From: Desulfobulbaceae bacterium
GTDB taxonomy: Bacteria > Desulfobacterota > Desulfobulbia > Desulfobulbales > Desulfocapsaceae
Direction of reading: 5' to 3'
Assembly (NCBI GenBank): GCA_024227155.1
Contig: JAAELB010001113.1
Location: 1-64,000, forward strand
DNA: 64,000 bases
The notes under the pieces are model-generated. The model was not told the origin of the DNA. It saw only the letters and a list, made by a program, of their open reading frames with translations, and did not search any database. A program made the translations under genes and the position numbers. Of the stretch, positions 22,685 through 31,820 are shown one piece after another; within the stretch, counting starts at the first letter, position 1, and every line of letters begins with the position of its first letter.

Positions 22685-23989
22685 ATGAGTGGATTGCAGA
22701 GTGCTGCAAATATTCCCGAGTTGCGGAGACGTGTGTTGTTTACGCTCATCATGCTCGCGGTTTACCGTATGGGGGTTCAAATACCAACACCTGGAATTAA
22801 TGGCGAAGCGTTGTCAGCATTCTTTGCACAGAATGCTGGCACTCTGTTTGGGATGTTCAATATGTTTTCCGGTGGGGCGCTGGAAAATTTTTCTATTTTT
22901 GCTCTTGGCATAATGCCATACATTAGTGCCTCCATCATTATCCAGTTATTGACAGTAGTAATACCTCAACTTGAAGCACTGAAGAAAGAGGGTCAAGCTG
23001 GTAACCGCAAAATAACCCAATATACAAGGTACGGCACAGTTGTATTAAGTATAATCCAAGGCACATTCATTGCGACTGGGCTAGAGGGGATGACTGGACC
23101 GGCTGGAGCCCCAATTGTACTTGATCCGGGCATTCAGTTTAAACTTATGACTATGCTCACCCTCACCTCAGGAACTGCTTTTATCATGTGGCTTGGGGAG
23201 CAGATGACTGAACGGGGTATCGGAAACGGAATATCTCTTATAATTTTCGCAGGTATTGTTGCCCGAGGGCCCGCCGCTATCGTTAACAGTATTCAGCTGG
23301 TCCAGGCCGGGGAAATTGCATTATTCTTCGTGCCTTTTCTGGTATTATTTATGTTTTTTGTTGTTGCCATCATCGTCTTTTTTGAGACAAGCCAGAGGCG
23401 AATACCCATCCAGTACGCCAAACGGGTTGTTGGGCGAAAGGTGTACGGGGGACAGAGTTCACATCTACCTTTGAAGATTAATGTCTCTGGAGTTATCCCA
23501 CCAATCTTTGCCTCCTCTATCATGATGTTTCCTGCTACAATTGGAAGCTTCATACAAATAGACTGGGTTCAGCGAATATCTGCTGCTATGGCACCCGGAA
23601 CTGTATATTATTACCTTTGTTATATCATAATGATTGTCTTTTTCTGTTTTTTCTACACAGCTGTTACCTTCAAACCCGAAGATGTAGCTGAGAACCTTAA
23701 GAAAAATGGCGGGTTTGTGCCCGGAATTAGACCTGGAAAGAAAACAGCAGAATTTATTGATAAGGTTTTAACAAGGCTTACTGTGGTTGGGGCGATTTAT
23801 TTAAGCGTTGTCTGTGTTCTGCCGACCATTCTTATCTCTCAGTTTAATATACCCTTTTATTTTGGTGGAACTGCTCTACTCATTGTTGTGGGTGTTGGCA
23901 TCGACACTATTTCACAGGTTGAATCACATCTGCACATGAGAAATTATGAAGGCTTTATGAAGCAGGGCAAAATTAAAGGGCGTAGGTAA
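22685..23989 (+). CDS. secY: preprotein translocase subunit SecY
   Basis: SecY is the channel of the Sec translocon in the inner membrane. It is 434 residues with about ten hydrophobic segments, the family motif AYRMGVQIPTPGI-like near residue 26, SGGALENFSIFALGIMPYIS and ETSQRRIPIQYAKRVVGR in the C4 loop. AGGT lies 7 nt before the ATG. Confidence 0.99.
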   Translation: MSGLQSAANIPELRRRVLFTLIMLAVYRMGVQIPTPGINGEALSAFFAQNAGTLFGMFNMFSGGALENFSIFALGIMPYISASIIIQLLTVVIPQLEALKKEGQAGNRKITQYTRYGTVVLSIIQGTFIATGLEGMTGPAGAPIVLDPGIQFKLMTMLTLTSGTAFIMWLGEQMTERGIGNGISLIIFAGIVARGPAAIVNSIQLVQAGEIALFFVPFLVLFMFFVVAIIVFFETSQRRIPIQYAKRVVGRKVYGGQSSHLPLKINVSGVIPPIFASSIMMFPATIGSFIQIDWVQRISAAMAPGTVYYYLCYIIMIVFFCFFYTAVTFKPEDVAENLKKNGGFVPGIRPGKKTAEFIDKVLTRLTVVGAIYLSVVCVLPTILISQFNIPFYFGGTALLIVVGVGIDTISQVESHLHMRNYEGFMKQGKIKGRR

Positions 23990-23995
23990 GTAGAG

Positions 23996-24784
23996 GTGAG
24001 TTCTTCAGAAAAAGCTAGTGATGGCAGGCGAATAGTCATCAAATCTCTTGATGAGATAATGATTATGCAAGAGGCCAATCAGATCGTGGCTGAAACGTTA
24101 ACGCTGCTGAAAGGTCAAATAGAACCGGGTGTTACCACCTGGGATCTTGATAAAATTGCAGAAGATTTTTGTAATCGAAAAAAAGTAATACCAGCATTTA
24201 AGGGATACAGAGGCTTTCCCGGAAGTCTCTGTGTCTCGATTAATGAAGAGGTTGTACACGGTATCCCTTCACGGAAGAAAAAATTAAAGAAAGGGGATAT
24301 TATATCTATTGATTTCGGCGTTCTTTGTAGAGGGTTTTTCGGTGATTCAGCCGTAACTATCCCAGTCGGAAAAGTAGATCCAGAGGTAAATCGTCTTCTT
24401 GACGTGACCAGGGAGTCTTTAAATAAAGGCATTACACAGGTTGTTGCAGGCAATCGTATTGCTGACATTTCTAAGGCAGTCCAAGGTCATGTAGAGAGCC
24501 ATGGATTTTCAGTTGTAAAGCAGTTTGTTGGTCATGGTATAGGAAGCCAGCTTCACGAAGCCCCGGAGATTCCTAATTTTTATCAAGGGGAAAGAACAGC
24601 GAGACTGCAAGCGGGTATGGTACTGGCGATTGAGCCCATGGTGAATATGGGAACGCACAAAGTGAAAGTTCTAAGAGATGGGTGGACAGTTATTACTTAC
24701 GACAAAAAGCCCTCAGCTCATTTTGAACACTCTGTAGCGGTTACTGAGGATGGTCCTTTAATCTTGAGTTTACGGGGAAAATGA
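23996..24784 (+). CDS. map: methionine aminopeptidase, type I (GTG start)
   Basis: Removes the initiator methionine from nascent proteins. It is 262 residues. Metal and substrate ligands appear in GIPSRKK/VHGIP, IDFGV, FGDSA, GHGIG, IEPMV and FEHSV. GTG at 23996 is 6 bp after secY, so the genes are coupled. adk, which often lies between secY and map, is absent here. Confidence 0.97.
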   Translation: MSSSEKASDGRRIVIKSLDEIMIMQEANQIVAETLTLLKGQIEPGVTTWDLDKIAEDFCNRKKVIPAFKGYRGFPGSLCVSINEEVVHGIPSRKKKLKKGDIISIDFGVLCRGFFGDSAVTIPVGKVDPEVNRLLDVTRESLNKGITQVVAGNRIADISKAVQGHVESHGFSVVKQFVGHGIGSQLHEAPEIPNFYQGERTARLQAGMVLAIEPMVNMGTHKVKVLRDGWTVITYDKKPSAHFEHSVAVTEDGPLILSLRGK

Positions 24785-24872
24785 CCTCTGTTTGAAAAAG
24801 AACTTCTCTTATTTGATAAAGTAGATTATACTGTTGCGTTTTTAACTGTAATTTTGATTTTCAGGGTTATCC

Positions 24873-25109
24873 ATGTCGAAAGAAGAAGCTATTGAAGTTG
24901 AAGGTACTATAATAGAACCATTACCCAACGCGATGTTTCGCGTTGAGTTAGATAATGGTCACAAAGTACTAGCCCATATATCAGGGAAAATGCGAATGCA
25001 TTTTATCAAAATATTACCTGGTGACAGGGTTACAATCGAACTCTCTCCTTATGATCTAACGAGGGGTAGGGTTACGTTTCGGGCCAAAAACCCAAAAAAG
25101 AAAAAATAG
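24873..25109 (+). CDS. infA: translation initiation factor IF-1
   Basis: IF-1 occupies the 30S A site during initiation. At 78 residues it is slightly longer than the usual 72, owing to a lysine-rich tail NPKKKK. The OB-fold motif [20 protein letters not shown] and [19 protein letters not shown] are clear. AGGG lies 6 nt before the ATG. Confidence 0.97.
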   Translation: MSKEEAIEVEGTIIEPLPNAMFRVELDNGHKVLAHISGKMRMHFIKILPGDRVTIELSPYDLTRGRVTFRAKNPKKKK

Positions 25110-25123
25110 AGAGTTCGTTGATC

Positions 25124-25237
25124 ATGAAAGTACGCGCATCTGTAAAAAAAATATGCAGTGATTGTAAAATTTATAAACGTAACGGTGTCGTTCGCGTTTC
25201 CTGTAAGATAAAAAAACATAAACAGCGGCAGGGATAA
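25124..25237 (+). CDS. rpmJ: 50S ribosomal protein L36
   Basis: L36, 37 residues, read by me from ATG 25124 to TAA 25237. It begins [19 protein letters not shown] and has the zinc set Cys11, Cys14, Cys27 and His32. It lies 14 bp after infA, the usual place. This is the zinc-containing form, so a zinc-free paralogue might exist elsewhere. Confidence 0.95.
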   Translation: MKVRASVKKICSDCKIYKRNGVVRVSCKIKKHKQRQG

Positions 25238-25284
25238 TTTAGCTCAAACGCTAAATTTACCTACTTCTTTTAAGGAGATATGTC

Positions 25285-25650
25285 TTGGCACGTATAGCAG
25301 GAATTGACCTTCCAAAAAATAAACACATGGATCGAGCTTTAACTTATATACACGGTATTGGGTTAACCTCAGCTCGTAAAATTTTAGACAAAGTTGATCT
25401 TCCCTACACCATGAACAGCGATGATCTCGGTGGTGACGACGTCAATAGAATCAGACTGGTTCTTGAGGCCGAGTATGTTGTTGAGGGTGATCGCAGGCGT
25501 GAAGTGTCGATGGACATTAAGCGTCTTACTGACTCGGGTTGTTATCGCGGACGAAGGCATCGCATGGGACTACCATGTCGAGGCCAGAAAACCAAGACGA
25601 ATGCACGAACCCGAAAGGGACCTCGTAAAGGTGCGGCTCGACGCAAGTAA
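25285..25650 (+). CDS. rpsM: 30S ribosomal protein S13 (TTG start)
   Basis: S13 is at the top of the 30S head and contacts P-site tRNA and the 50S subunit. It is 121 residues, [20 protein letters not shown] at the start and [17 protein letters not shown] at the end. TTG is preceded by AAGGAG with an 8-nt spacer. Confidence 0.98.
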   Translation: MARIAGIDLPKNKHMDRALTYIHGIGLTSARKILDKVDLPYTMNSDDLGGDDVNRIRLVLEAEYVVEGDRRREVSMDIKRLTDSGCYRGRRHRMGLPCRGQKTKTNARTRKGPRKGAARRK

Positions 25651-25674
25651 AAGAATTTAATACAGGTGTAAGAT

Positions 25675-26055
25675 ATGGCAGTTTCAAAGAAAAAAAAGGT
25701 AAAAAAGAATATACCAGAGGGTATAGTCTTTGTGTACTCTACCTTTAATAATACTATCGTCACAATTTCTGACAAACAGGGAAATGTAGTTTCCTGGTGT
25801 AGCGCAGGCGTTCTCGGTTTCAAAGGATCTCGTAAAAGTACTCCTTTTGCTGCACAAAACGCGCTGGCTGATGCTGCAAAAAAAGCAGCTGACTGTGGTA
25901 TGCGAAAGGTTGAAGTTAAGGTCAAAGGTCCAGGTCCAGGTCGTGAAGCTGCACTGCGTGCACTTATTAATACTGGCTTTGAGGTCTCGAAAATTTATGA
26001 CGTAACTCCAATACCTCACAATGGATGTAAACCTCCAAAGCGTCGTCGCGTATAA
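25675..26055 (+). CDS. rpsK: 30S ribosomal protein S11
   Basis: S11 forms part of the 30S platform at the E site. It is 126 residues with [19 protein letters not shown] and the C-terminal [21 protein letters not shown] lies 6 nt before the ATG. Confidence 0.99.
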   Translation: MAVSKKKKVKKNIPEGIVFVYSTFNNTIVTISDKQGNVVSWCSAGVLGFKGSRKSTPFAAQNALADAAKKAADCGMRKVEVKVKGPGPGREAALRALINTGFEVSKIYDVTPIPHNGCKPPKRRRV

Positions 26056-26104
26056 CGGCCTTTTGTTTATAACTTCACACATCTAATAAGAATGGAGGCC
26101 AAAG

Positions 26105-26734
26105 TTGGCTAGAAATATTGGTGCTGCATGCCGTCGATGCAGACGAGAAAATTTAAAGTTGTACCTCAAGGGTGACCGTTGCTATTCTGATAAATGTTCT
26201 TTCGAACGAAGAGCATTCGGGCCTGGTCAGCACGGACAAGCACGATTCAAAAAGCAATCTGACTATGCTATTCAGTTACGAGAGAAGCAAAAAGTTAAAA
26301 GCATGTATGGGATGCTTGAAGGCCAGTTCCGTTTAACTTTTGATAAAGCTGAAATGCAAAAAGGAGTTACCGGTGAGAATCTGTTGATTCTCCTGGAAAG
26401 AAGACTCGACAACACTGTATTTCGAATTGGCTATGCTTCATCCCGTAACCAGGCAAGGCAGTTAGTAAGGCATAACCATATTCTTATTAACGGCAAAAGA
26501 GTTAATATTCCTTCATATGTTGTGTCGGTTGAGGATGTCATCACACTCAAGGAAAAGAGCCGGGCCAACGCTGCTATTAACGAAAACCTTGAAGCAGTTG
26601 TGCGTCGTGGTGTGCCTAGCTGGTTAGAGTTGGAAAAAGATAATTATAAGGCTACTGTGAAGGCTTTACCAAATAGAGAAGAACTCACAATGCCGATACA
26701 GGAACAATTAATTGTCGAACTTTACTCAAAGTAA
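26105..26734 (+). CDS. rpsD: 30S ribosomal protein S4, zinc-finger form (TTG start)
   Basis: S4 nucleates 30S assembly and in E. coli represses the alpha operon. It is 209 residues. The N-terminus carries Cys9, Cys12, Cys26 and Cys31, the zinc-finger form known from Thermus. The S4 RNA-binding domain ([20 protein letters not shown]) follows. TTG is preceded by GGAGG with a 6-nt spacer. Confidence 0.98.
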   Translation: MARNIGAACRRCRRENLKLYLKGDRCYSDKCSFERRAFGPGQHGQARFKKQSDYAIQLREKQKVKSMYGMLEGQFRLTFDKAEMQKGVTGENLLILLERRLDNTVFRIGYASSRNQARQLVRHNHILINGKRVNIPSYVVSVEDVITLKEKSRANAAINENLEAVVRRGVPSWLELEKDNYKATVKALPNREELTMPIQEQLIVELYSK

Positions 26735-26744
26735 GTATCATTTT

Positions 26745-26790
26745 AAGGTTTATCGAGGGTGTCTTTAATATGACGCTCGCTATAAACCTT
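26745..26790 (+). promoter_or_regulatory. hairpin between rpsD and rpoA
   Basis: AAGGTTTAT at 26745-26753 is complementary to ATAAACCTT at 26782-26790, with a further GAG/CTC pairing inside and TT after the stem. It could act as an attenuator or processing site that lowers rpoA expression relative to the ribosomal genes. A second hairpin follows at 26832-26857. Confidence 0.45.
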
Positions 26791-26831
26791 TTATCAGTAA
26801 TTTCACTTACAAAGTAACGAGTAAATTAAAA

Positions 26832-26857
26832 GCAATCACTAGCTATTGAGCGATTGC
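26832..26857 (+). promoter_or_regulatory. hairpin just before the rpoA ribosome binding site
   Basis: GCAATC at 26832-26837 pairs with GATTGC at 26852-26857, ending 8 nt before AAGGA of rpoA. Its place suggests control of rpoA translation, possibly by S4, but nothing in the sequence proves that. Confidence 0.35.
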
Positions 26858-26873
26858 GGGTAAAAGGAAATCT

Positions 26874-27914
26874 ATGACTCAAGCTGCCGACGAAAAAATA
26901 CCATTTCACCGTAATTGGCACGAGCTGATCAAGCCTGAAAAACTAGAGGTAGATAGAGACAAACACACCGGTACTTACGGCAAATTTGTATGTCAACCAC
27001 TGGAGAGAGGCTTTGCAACCACTATAGGAAATTCTCTAAGGAGAATTCTCCTATCTTCTATTCAGGGCGTTGCAATTACAACGGTTAAGATTGAGGGAGC
27101 ATTACACGAATTCACTTCCATGAAAGATATCATGGAGGATGTCAGCGAAATTATACTCAATCTTAAACAGGTTAGATTAAAATTACACTCCCCTGACTCT
27201 CAAAGAGTTGTTATAGAAAAAGAGGGGCCAGGTGTAGTCACCGCTGGTGATATAGTTGACTCAGCATATGTAGAGGTCATGAACGAGGAACAGGTAATCT
27301 GCACTCTAACAGGACCTATATCTTTTCACGCTGAACTAACAGTGGACTGGGGGAAGGGGTACCAGCCAGCCGAGAAGATGGATAAAGAAAATCTATCAAT
27401 TGGTCAAATTCCAATTGATGCCATTTTTACTCCAATTAAAAAAATACAGTACGTCACCTCCCAGGCTCGTGTCGGTCAGCAGACAGACTACGACAAATTG
27501 ACTATAGAAATCGAAACCGATGGTAGTCTTAAGCCTGAAAATGCTCTTGCCTATGCAGCAAAAATATTAAAAGAGCAAATGACCATCTTTATTAATTTTG
27601 ATGAAGAAGAAGCTGAGCCTGAAATCACTGTAGATCCGACCAAGGATATCGAGCCACTTAATCCGTTCCTCGATAAACCTGTTGAAGATCTTGAACTCTC
27701 CGTTCGATCAGCTAACTGTTTGAAGAATGCCGATATTAATTTCATCGGTGATCTTGCGCAGAAAACGGATCAAGAGATGTTAAAAACCAAGAACTTCGGA
27801 CGAAAGTCATTAAATGAAATTAAAGCTCTACTCTCCGAAATGGATCTTACGCTCGGTATGAAGTTTGAGAACTGGGTTCCGCCAAATGAGCGAGCTGAAA
27901 CAGAAGAAGCATAA
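26874..27914 (+). CDS. rpoA: DNA-directed RNA polymerase subunit alpha
   Basis: Alpha dimerises to start polymerase assembly and its C-terminal domain touches UP elements and activators. It is 346 residues. The N-terminal domain has EPLERGFATTIGNSLRRILL-like sequence near residues 40-60; the C-terminal domain has LELSVRSANCLKNADI and KTKNFGRKSLNEIK. AAGGA lies 5 nt before the ATG. Confidence 0.99.
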   Translation: MTQAADEKIPFHRNWHELIKPEKLEVDRDKHTGTYGKFVCQPLERGFATTIGNSLRRILLSSIQGVAITTVKIEGALHEFTSMKDIMEDVSEIILNLKQVRLKLHSPDSQRVVIEKEGPGVVTAGDIVDSAYVEVMNEEQVICTLTGPISFHAELTVDWGKGYQPAEKMDKENLSIGQIPIDAIFTPIKKIQYVTSQARVGQQTDYDKLTIEIETDGSLKPENALAYAAKILKEQMTIFINFDEEEAEPEITVDPTKDIEPLNPFLDKPVEDLELSVRSANCLKNADINFIGDLAQKTDQEMLKTKNFGRKSLNEIKALLSEMDLTLGMKFENWVPPNERAETEEA

Positions 27915-27981
27915 TTTCAGTGAATTTTAACTTATACAGCTGTACCTAATCAGGTTTCGAGCAGTAGGCGAGGAAAATACG

Positions 27982-28368
27982 ATGAGACATAAATATTCAG
28001 GTAGAAAGTTAGGACGGACAAGTTCCCACAGGATGGCCATGTTTAGAAATATGGTTACTTCTCTGTTTGAGCATGAGAGAATCGTGACGACTACCGAAAA
28101 AGCCAAAGAGTTGCGACCGATAGCAGAAAAAATGATCACTTTAGGCAAAAGGGGTGATTTGCACGCGCGGAGACAGGCTCTTAGCTTTATTCGCAGCAAA
28201 GATGTTGTTGATAAACTTTTTTCTGAAATCAAAGATAAGTTTGAAGACCGTAAAGGTGGGTATACCCGGATCTTGAAAACTGGTATTCGCCGCGGTGATG
28301 CTGCGAGTATGGCGATTATTGAACTTGTAGGTTATGAGGAAGTAATCGAGGCTCCTGAAGCCGAGTAG
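27982..28368 (+). CDS. rplQ: 50S ribosomal protein L17
   Basis: L17 surrounds the tunnel exit. It is 128 residues with [20 protein letters not shown] and [19 protein letters not shown]. It is the last gene of the alpha operon, followed by a strong terminator. GAGGA lies 7 nt before the ATG. Confidence 0.99.
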   Translation: MRHKYSGRKLGRTSSHRMAMFRNMVTSLFEHERIVTTTEKAKELRPIAEKMITLGKRGDLHARRQALSFIRSKDVVDKLFSEIKDKFEDRKGGYTRILKTGIRRGDAASMAIIELVGYEEVIEAPEAE

Positions 28369-28392
28369 CAGAATGAGGTTAGTTTTTTTTTG

Positions 28393-28431
28393 GGCTGATG
28401 GAAGCAATTGCTTCTATCAGCCTTTTTTTTT
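28393..28431 (+). terminator. intrinsic terminator of the ribosomal superoperon
   Basis: GGCTGAT (28393-28399) pairs with ATCAGCC (28416-28422), with inner GAAGC/GCTTC pairing around an AATT loop, followed directly by nine T. This is a textbook intrinsic terminator, 24 bp after rplQ. Confidence 0.9.
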
Positions 28432-28461
28432 GCAATAATGAAAAATAACGGGAGGCAACCA

Positions 28462-29229
28462 TTGACCAAAATAACAAAAGAATTTCCCAAGGGAATGGTA
28501 CCCTTGTATAATTCTGAATTTTTGTTCGAATGCCACTCAGAAGTCGAGTGCTTTACCATGTGCTGCAAAAATGTGGATCTTACTCTTTATCCCTACGATA
28601 TCATTCGTCTCAAAAATAGCCTGGGCCTGGATTCTGAAGAATTCCTTCGAAAACATACCTTCCTGGTGAAGGGTGAAAATCCGTATTTCCCGACTGTGAA
28701 GCTCTCCCTATTAGATAACGAAGGAAAATGGTGTCCTTTCCTCGCTGAGGATGGGTGCAGAGTTTATAATGATAGGCCATCTGCCTGCCGTACATACCCA
28801 TTGGAACGTGCTGTTGATCGTTCAGGGGAGGGAGGTGCGGCGGATGAATATTATTTTTTGACAGATCATCCCTATTGTAAAGGACATAACGAGGATAAGA
28901 CACACACAGTCAATAGTTGGATAAGAAACCAGAGATTAATTGATTTCAATGCTATGAATGGATTTTGGGCTGAAGTTGACACACTTTTTAGCTCAAACCC
29001 GTGGAAGGGAGAAGGAACCGCAGGAGAAAAACAGCAACTCGCTTTTATGGTGTGCTATAATATTGATGGATTTAAACGTTTTGCAGAACAGCACAAAATT
29101 TTGCAGCAGTTCAAACTTGCAAAGGATCAGAAGCGTAGAATAGTTAAAGATGATGGTGAAATGCTCAAATTTGGTTTTGAATGGCTCAAATTGATCTTAA
29201 CCGGGACAGGTTCACTGGTCAAAAAATAA
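28462..29229 (+). CDS. YkgJ-type cysteine cluster protein (TTG start)
   Basis: Member of the CxxCxxCC-type, zinc- or iron-chelating YkgJ family; function unknown. With a TTG start at 28462 it has 255 residues. I choose this start because GGGAGG ends 6 nt upstream; ATG 28438 has no binding site and sits at the terminator. The motif C-x5-C-x3-CC lies near residue 24 onward and CRVYNDRPSACRTYPLER further on, consistent with metal or Fe-S binding. It lies alone between the ribosomal terminator and rpsB. Confidence 0.75.
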   Translation: MTKITKEFPKGMVPLYNSEFLFECHSEVECFTMCCKNVDLTLYPYDIIRLKNSLGLDSEEFLRKHTFLVKGENPYFPTVKLSLLDNEGKWCPFLAEDGCRVYNDRPSACRTYPLERAVDRSGEGGAADEYYFLTDHPYCKGHNEDKTHTVNSWIRNQRLIDFNAMNGFWAEVDTLFSSNPWKGEGTAGEKQQLAFMVCYNIDGFKRFAEQHKILQQFKLAKDQKRRIVKDDGEMLKFGFEWLKLILTGTGSLVKK

Positions 29230-29258
29230 ATTATTACCCCGGTATTTGCAAGCTTCGG

Positions 29259-29287
29259 TTGCAAAAGTGCTCTAGTCATGTTAAAAA
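29259..29287 (+). promoter_or_regulatory. weak candidate promoter for rpsB
   Basis: TTGCAA at 29259-29264 and TAAAAA at 29282-29287 with a 17-bp spacer, in the 200-bp gap before rpsB. The first element also forms one arm of an inverted repeat (TTTGCAA, TTGCAAA) around 29246-29265. Each box matches consensus at only 4 of 6 positions. Confidence 0.25.
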
Positions 29288-29429
29288 ATCATGTTGTTTT
29301 TTTTATAAGTGCGACTGTCGGAGTCCACAATAATCACACACACCTTCGCATCAACTGGTGTCGTACAGGCAAGAAAAATCTTGCTCAGCGATTAGAGAAG
29401 GTGGAGGAATAACCAGAATGGAGAAAACT

Positions 29430-30209
29430 ATGTCGTCAAATGCTAGTGTAAGAGATATGCTGCAGGCAGGAGTCCACTTCGGTCATCAGACCAGACGCTG
29501 GAATCCAAAGATGAAACAATTCATCTACGGTCCAAGAAATGGAATTTACATCATCAATCTCGATGTCACCAAAAAGCTTTTCGACAAAGCATGTGGCTAC
29601 ATCACTGAAGAAATCAAAAATGGTGGTTCAATCTTATTTGTTGGAACTAAGCGACAGGCGCAAGCTATAATAAACGAGGAAGCTCACCGATGTGGCATGT
29701 ATTATGTCGATCACAGGTGGTTAGGTGGCATGCTCACCAACTTTCAAACCATTAAAAACAGCATTGATCGCCTTAAGTCAATAGAATCAATGCAGGCCGA
29801 CGGTTCCATTAATCGCTTTCCCAAAAAAGAGATCCTTCTCATGGAGAAAGAGCGTATTAAGCTTGAGCGAAATGTTGGTGGTATCAAAGATATGAAGGGG
29901 TTGCCTTCTGTAGTCTTCGTTGTGGATCCAAGAAAAGAAACAATTGCCGTCAAAGAAGCAGTTAAGCTCGGGATTCCTGTGATTGCTATCACAGATACAA
30001 ACTGTGATCCTGACAATATTGACTTCGTTATTCCTGGAAATGACGATGCAATCAGATCAATTCGTTTGCTTAGTCATCATGTTGCTGAAGCGGTATTGGC
30101 CGGACAAGCCCTTCGTGATGGTGATGATGCGTCTGAAGAGGCAGTTGCTGCTGCGATGGGAGATGTAGGCGCAGAAATGACTGAGACTACGCAACCGACT
30201 GAACAGTAA
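29430..30209 (+). CDS. rpsB: 30S ribosomal protein S2
   Basis: S2 joins the 30S subunit late, helped by S1. It is 259 residues from ATG 29430, chosen because [20 protein letters not shown] matches the family start and GGAG lies 6 nt upstream; ATG 29418 with its own GGAGGAA is a possible alternative. [19 protein letters not shown] and the C-terminal acidic tail are typical. A terminator-like hairpin separates it from tsf. Confidence 0.96.
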   Translation: MSSNASVRDMLQAGVHFGHQTRRWNPKMKQFIYGPRNGIYIINLDVTKKLFDKACGYITEEIKNGGSILFVGTKRQAQAIINEEAHRCGMYYVDHRWLGGMLTNFQTIKNSIDRLKSIESMQADGSINRFPKKEILLMEKERIKLERNVGGIKDMKGLPSVVFVVDPRKETIAVKEAVKLGIPVIAITDTNCDPDNIDFVIPGNDDAIRSIRLLSHHVAEAVLAGQALRDGDDASEEAVAAAMGDVGAEMTETTQPTEQ

Positions 30210-30263
30210 AGTGTGTTGAGCTAATCTTAAAGCTCTACAGGCAATAGGTTTTGTTTGTTATGT

Positions 30264-30292
30264 AAGGGGCTGTCTTTGGACCGCCCCTTTTT
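30264..30292 (+). terminator. terminator or attenuator between rpsB and tsf
   Basis: AAGGGGC (30264-30270) pairs with GCCCCTT (30283-30289), with inner GTC/GAC around a TTTG loop, followed by a T-run to 30292. In E. coli rpsB and tsf are also separated by a partial terminator that lets S2 and EF-Ts levels differ. Confidence 0.7.
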
Positions 30293-30350
30293 CATATGTA
30301 AATCGCGGATGTACATCCACCCAGGTCTTATCTGGGCGTGGATTACAATA

Positions 30351-30356
30351 TATAAT
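30351..30356 (+). promoter_or_regulatory. possible -10 box upstream of tsf
   Basis: A perfect TATAAT stands 27 bp before the tsf ATG, following a hairpin (CCCAG-gtcttat-CTGGG, about 30319-30335). I cannot find a good -35 at the right distance, so a tsf-specific promoter is only possible. Confidence 0.25.
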
Positions 30357-30382
30357 TAAATGTTAGATAAAGGAGATTTACC

Positions 30383-30979
30383 ATGGCAATTACAAGTAAG
30401 ATGGTAAAAGATCTGAGGGATAAGACGCAGGCCGGAATGATGGACTGTAAGAAAGCACTTGAAAAGACAGAAGGAGATATGGAAAAAGCCGTTGATCTGC
30501 TCCGTCAAAAAGGGCTTGCAGTAGCTGCTAAAAGAGCTGGCCGTGCCACGAGTGAAGGTGTTATCGAGACTTATATCCATGCCGGCGGTAAACTAGGTGT
30601 TATGGTTGAACTCGGTTGCGAGACTGATTTTGTCGCGAAAAATGACGATTTTAGAGAATTTGCCCGTGATATCGCAATGCATGTGGCCGCAGTTAACCCT
30701 GTTGCTATTACCAGAGAAGATGTTCCTGCGGAAATCATTGCCCGTGAGAAGGATATCTATGTACAGCAGGCACTTGACTCGGGAAAACCTGAGGCAATTG
30801 TTGAAAAAATGGTAACTGGGAAAATAGAGAAGTATCTAGCTGAAATTGCACTTCTCGAACAAAAATACGTTAAAAACCCGGATCTGTCTATTCAGGATTT
30901 GTTGAATGAGCTTGTTGGTAAAATGGGTGAAAATATTTCAATAAAAAGATTCGCCAGATTTCAGGTCGGTGTAGAATAA
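30383..30979 (+). CDS. tsf: elongation factor Ts, short form
   Basis: EF-Ts exchanges GDP for GTP on EF-Tu. At 198 residues it is much shorter than the E. coli protein (about 283) and like the short Thermus type. The N-terminal UBA-like part KDLRDKTQAGMMDCKKAL and the nucleotide-exchange motif ELGCETDFVAKND are both present. AAAGGAG lies before the ATG. Confidence 0.98.
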   Translation: MAITSKMVKDLRDKTQAGMMDCKKALEKTEGDMEKAVDLLRQKGLAVAAKRAGRATSEGVIETYIHAGGKLGVMVELGCETDFVAKNDDFREFARDIAMHVAAVNPVAITREDVPAEIIAREKDIYVQQALDSGKPEAIVEKMVTGKIEKYLAEIALLEQKYVKNPDLSIQDLLNELVGKMGENISIKRFARFQVGVE

Positions 30980-30991
30980 TATTGTTTGGCA

Positions 30992-31023
30992 GGGCGGTCA
31001 GATCTGACCGCCTCTGGTTTTTT
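30992..31023 (+). terminator. palindromic hairpin and T-tract after tsf
   Basis: The 20-bp perfect palindrome GGCGGTCAGATCTGACCGCC at 30993-31012 is followed by TCTGG and six T at 31018-31023. It is probably an intrinsic terminator, though the T-tract is displaced by five bases from the stem. pyrH follows 46 bp later. Confidence 0.6.
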
Positions 31024-31068
31024 CACCTAATTACACATCCTTCGACAACCTCATAAAAGGAAAATACT

Positions 31069-31788
31069 ATGTCAGATAAGCTGAAATACAAGAGGATGCT
31101 CCTGAAACTGAGTGGAGAAGCCCTCATGGGTGATGATGCCTACGGTATCAGCACTAAAGTTCTCGAGTTTGTGGCTTCTGAGGTTAAACAGGTTGTGGAG
31201 GCGGGGGCAGAACTGGGATTGGTCATTGGAGCTGGAAATATTTTCAGGGGGGTAGCTGGCGCTTCTAAGGGAATGGACCGTACAACCGCTGATAATATGG
31301 GCATGCTTGCTACAGTAATGAATAGTCTTGCCATGCAGGATGCACTCGAACGAAATGGTGTTATAACCAGGGTAATGTCCGCAATTCCGATGCAGTCGGT
31401 ATCAGAACCTTACATACGAAGGCGAGCCACGAGGCATCTTGAAAAGGGGCGGGTTGTAATTTTTGCAGCAGGAACCGGCAATCCCTATTTTACCACAGAT
31501 TCAGCCGGTGTTTTACGTGCATTAGAGATCGATGCGGATGTTGTTATTAAAGCCACCAAGGTTGATGGAGTCTATGATAAGGATCCTATGGTACATTCTG
31601 ATGCGGTAAAGTATGATACATTGACCTACGATGATGTGTTACGCAAAGGGCTCCGCGTTATGGATGCCGCAGGAATAGCACTGGCCAAAGAAGATAATTT
31701 GCCCATAATGGTTCTCGATATGGGAGCGCCAGGAAATATCAGACTAGCAGCTGCTGGGGAAAATGTTGGTACCATAATTACAGCATAA
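31069..31788 (+). CDS. pyrH: UMP kinase
   Basis: Phosphorylates UMP to UDP, the committed step toward UTP and CTP. It is 239 residues of the amino-acid-kinase fold: [17 protein letters not shown] at the start, [21 protein letters not shown], and [11 protein letters not shown] with [18 protein letters not shown] precedes the ATG. It is separated from frr by 148 bp that contain the dispersed repeat. Confidence 0.98.
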   Translation: MSDKLKYKRMLLKLSGEALMGDDAYGISTKVLEFVASEVKQVVEAGAELGLVIGAGNIFRGVAGASKGMDRTTADNMGMLATVMNSLAMQDALERNGVITRVMSAIPMQSVSEPYIRRRATRHLEKGRVVIFAAGTGNPYFTTDSAGVLRALEIDADVVIKATKVDGVYDKDPMVHSDAVKYDTLTYDDVLRKGLRVMDAAGIALAKEDNLPIMVLDMGAPGNIRLAAAGENVGTIITA

Positions 31789-31820
31789 TAAAATACGATT
31801 AACACCCCACAAGGGGGTAT

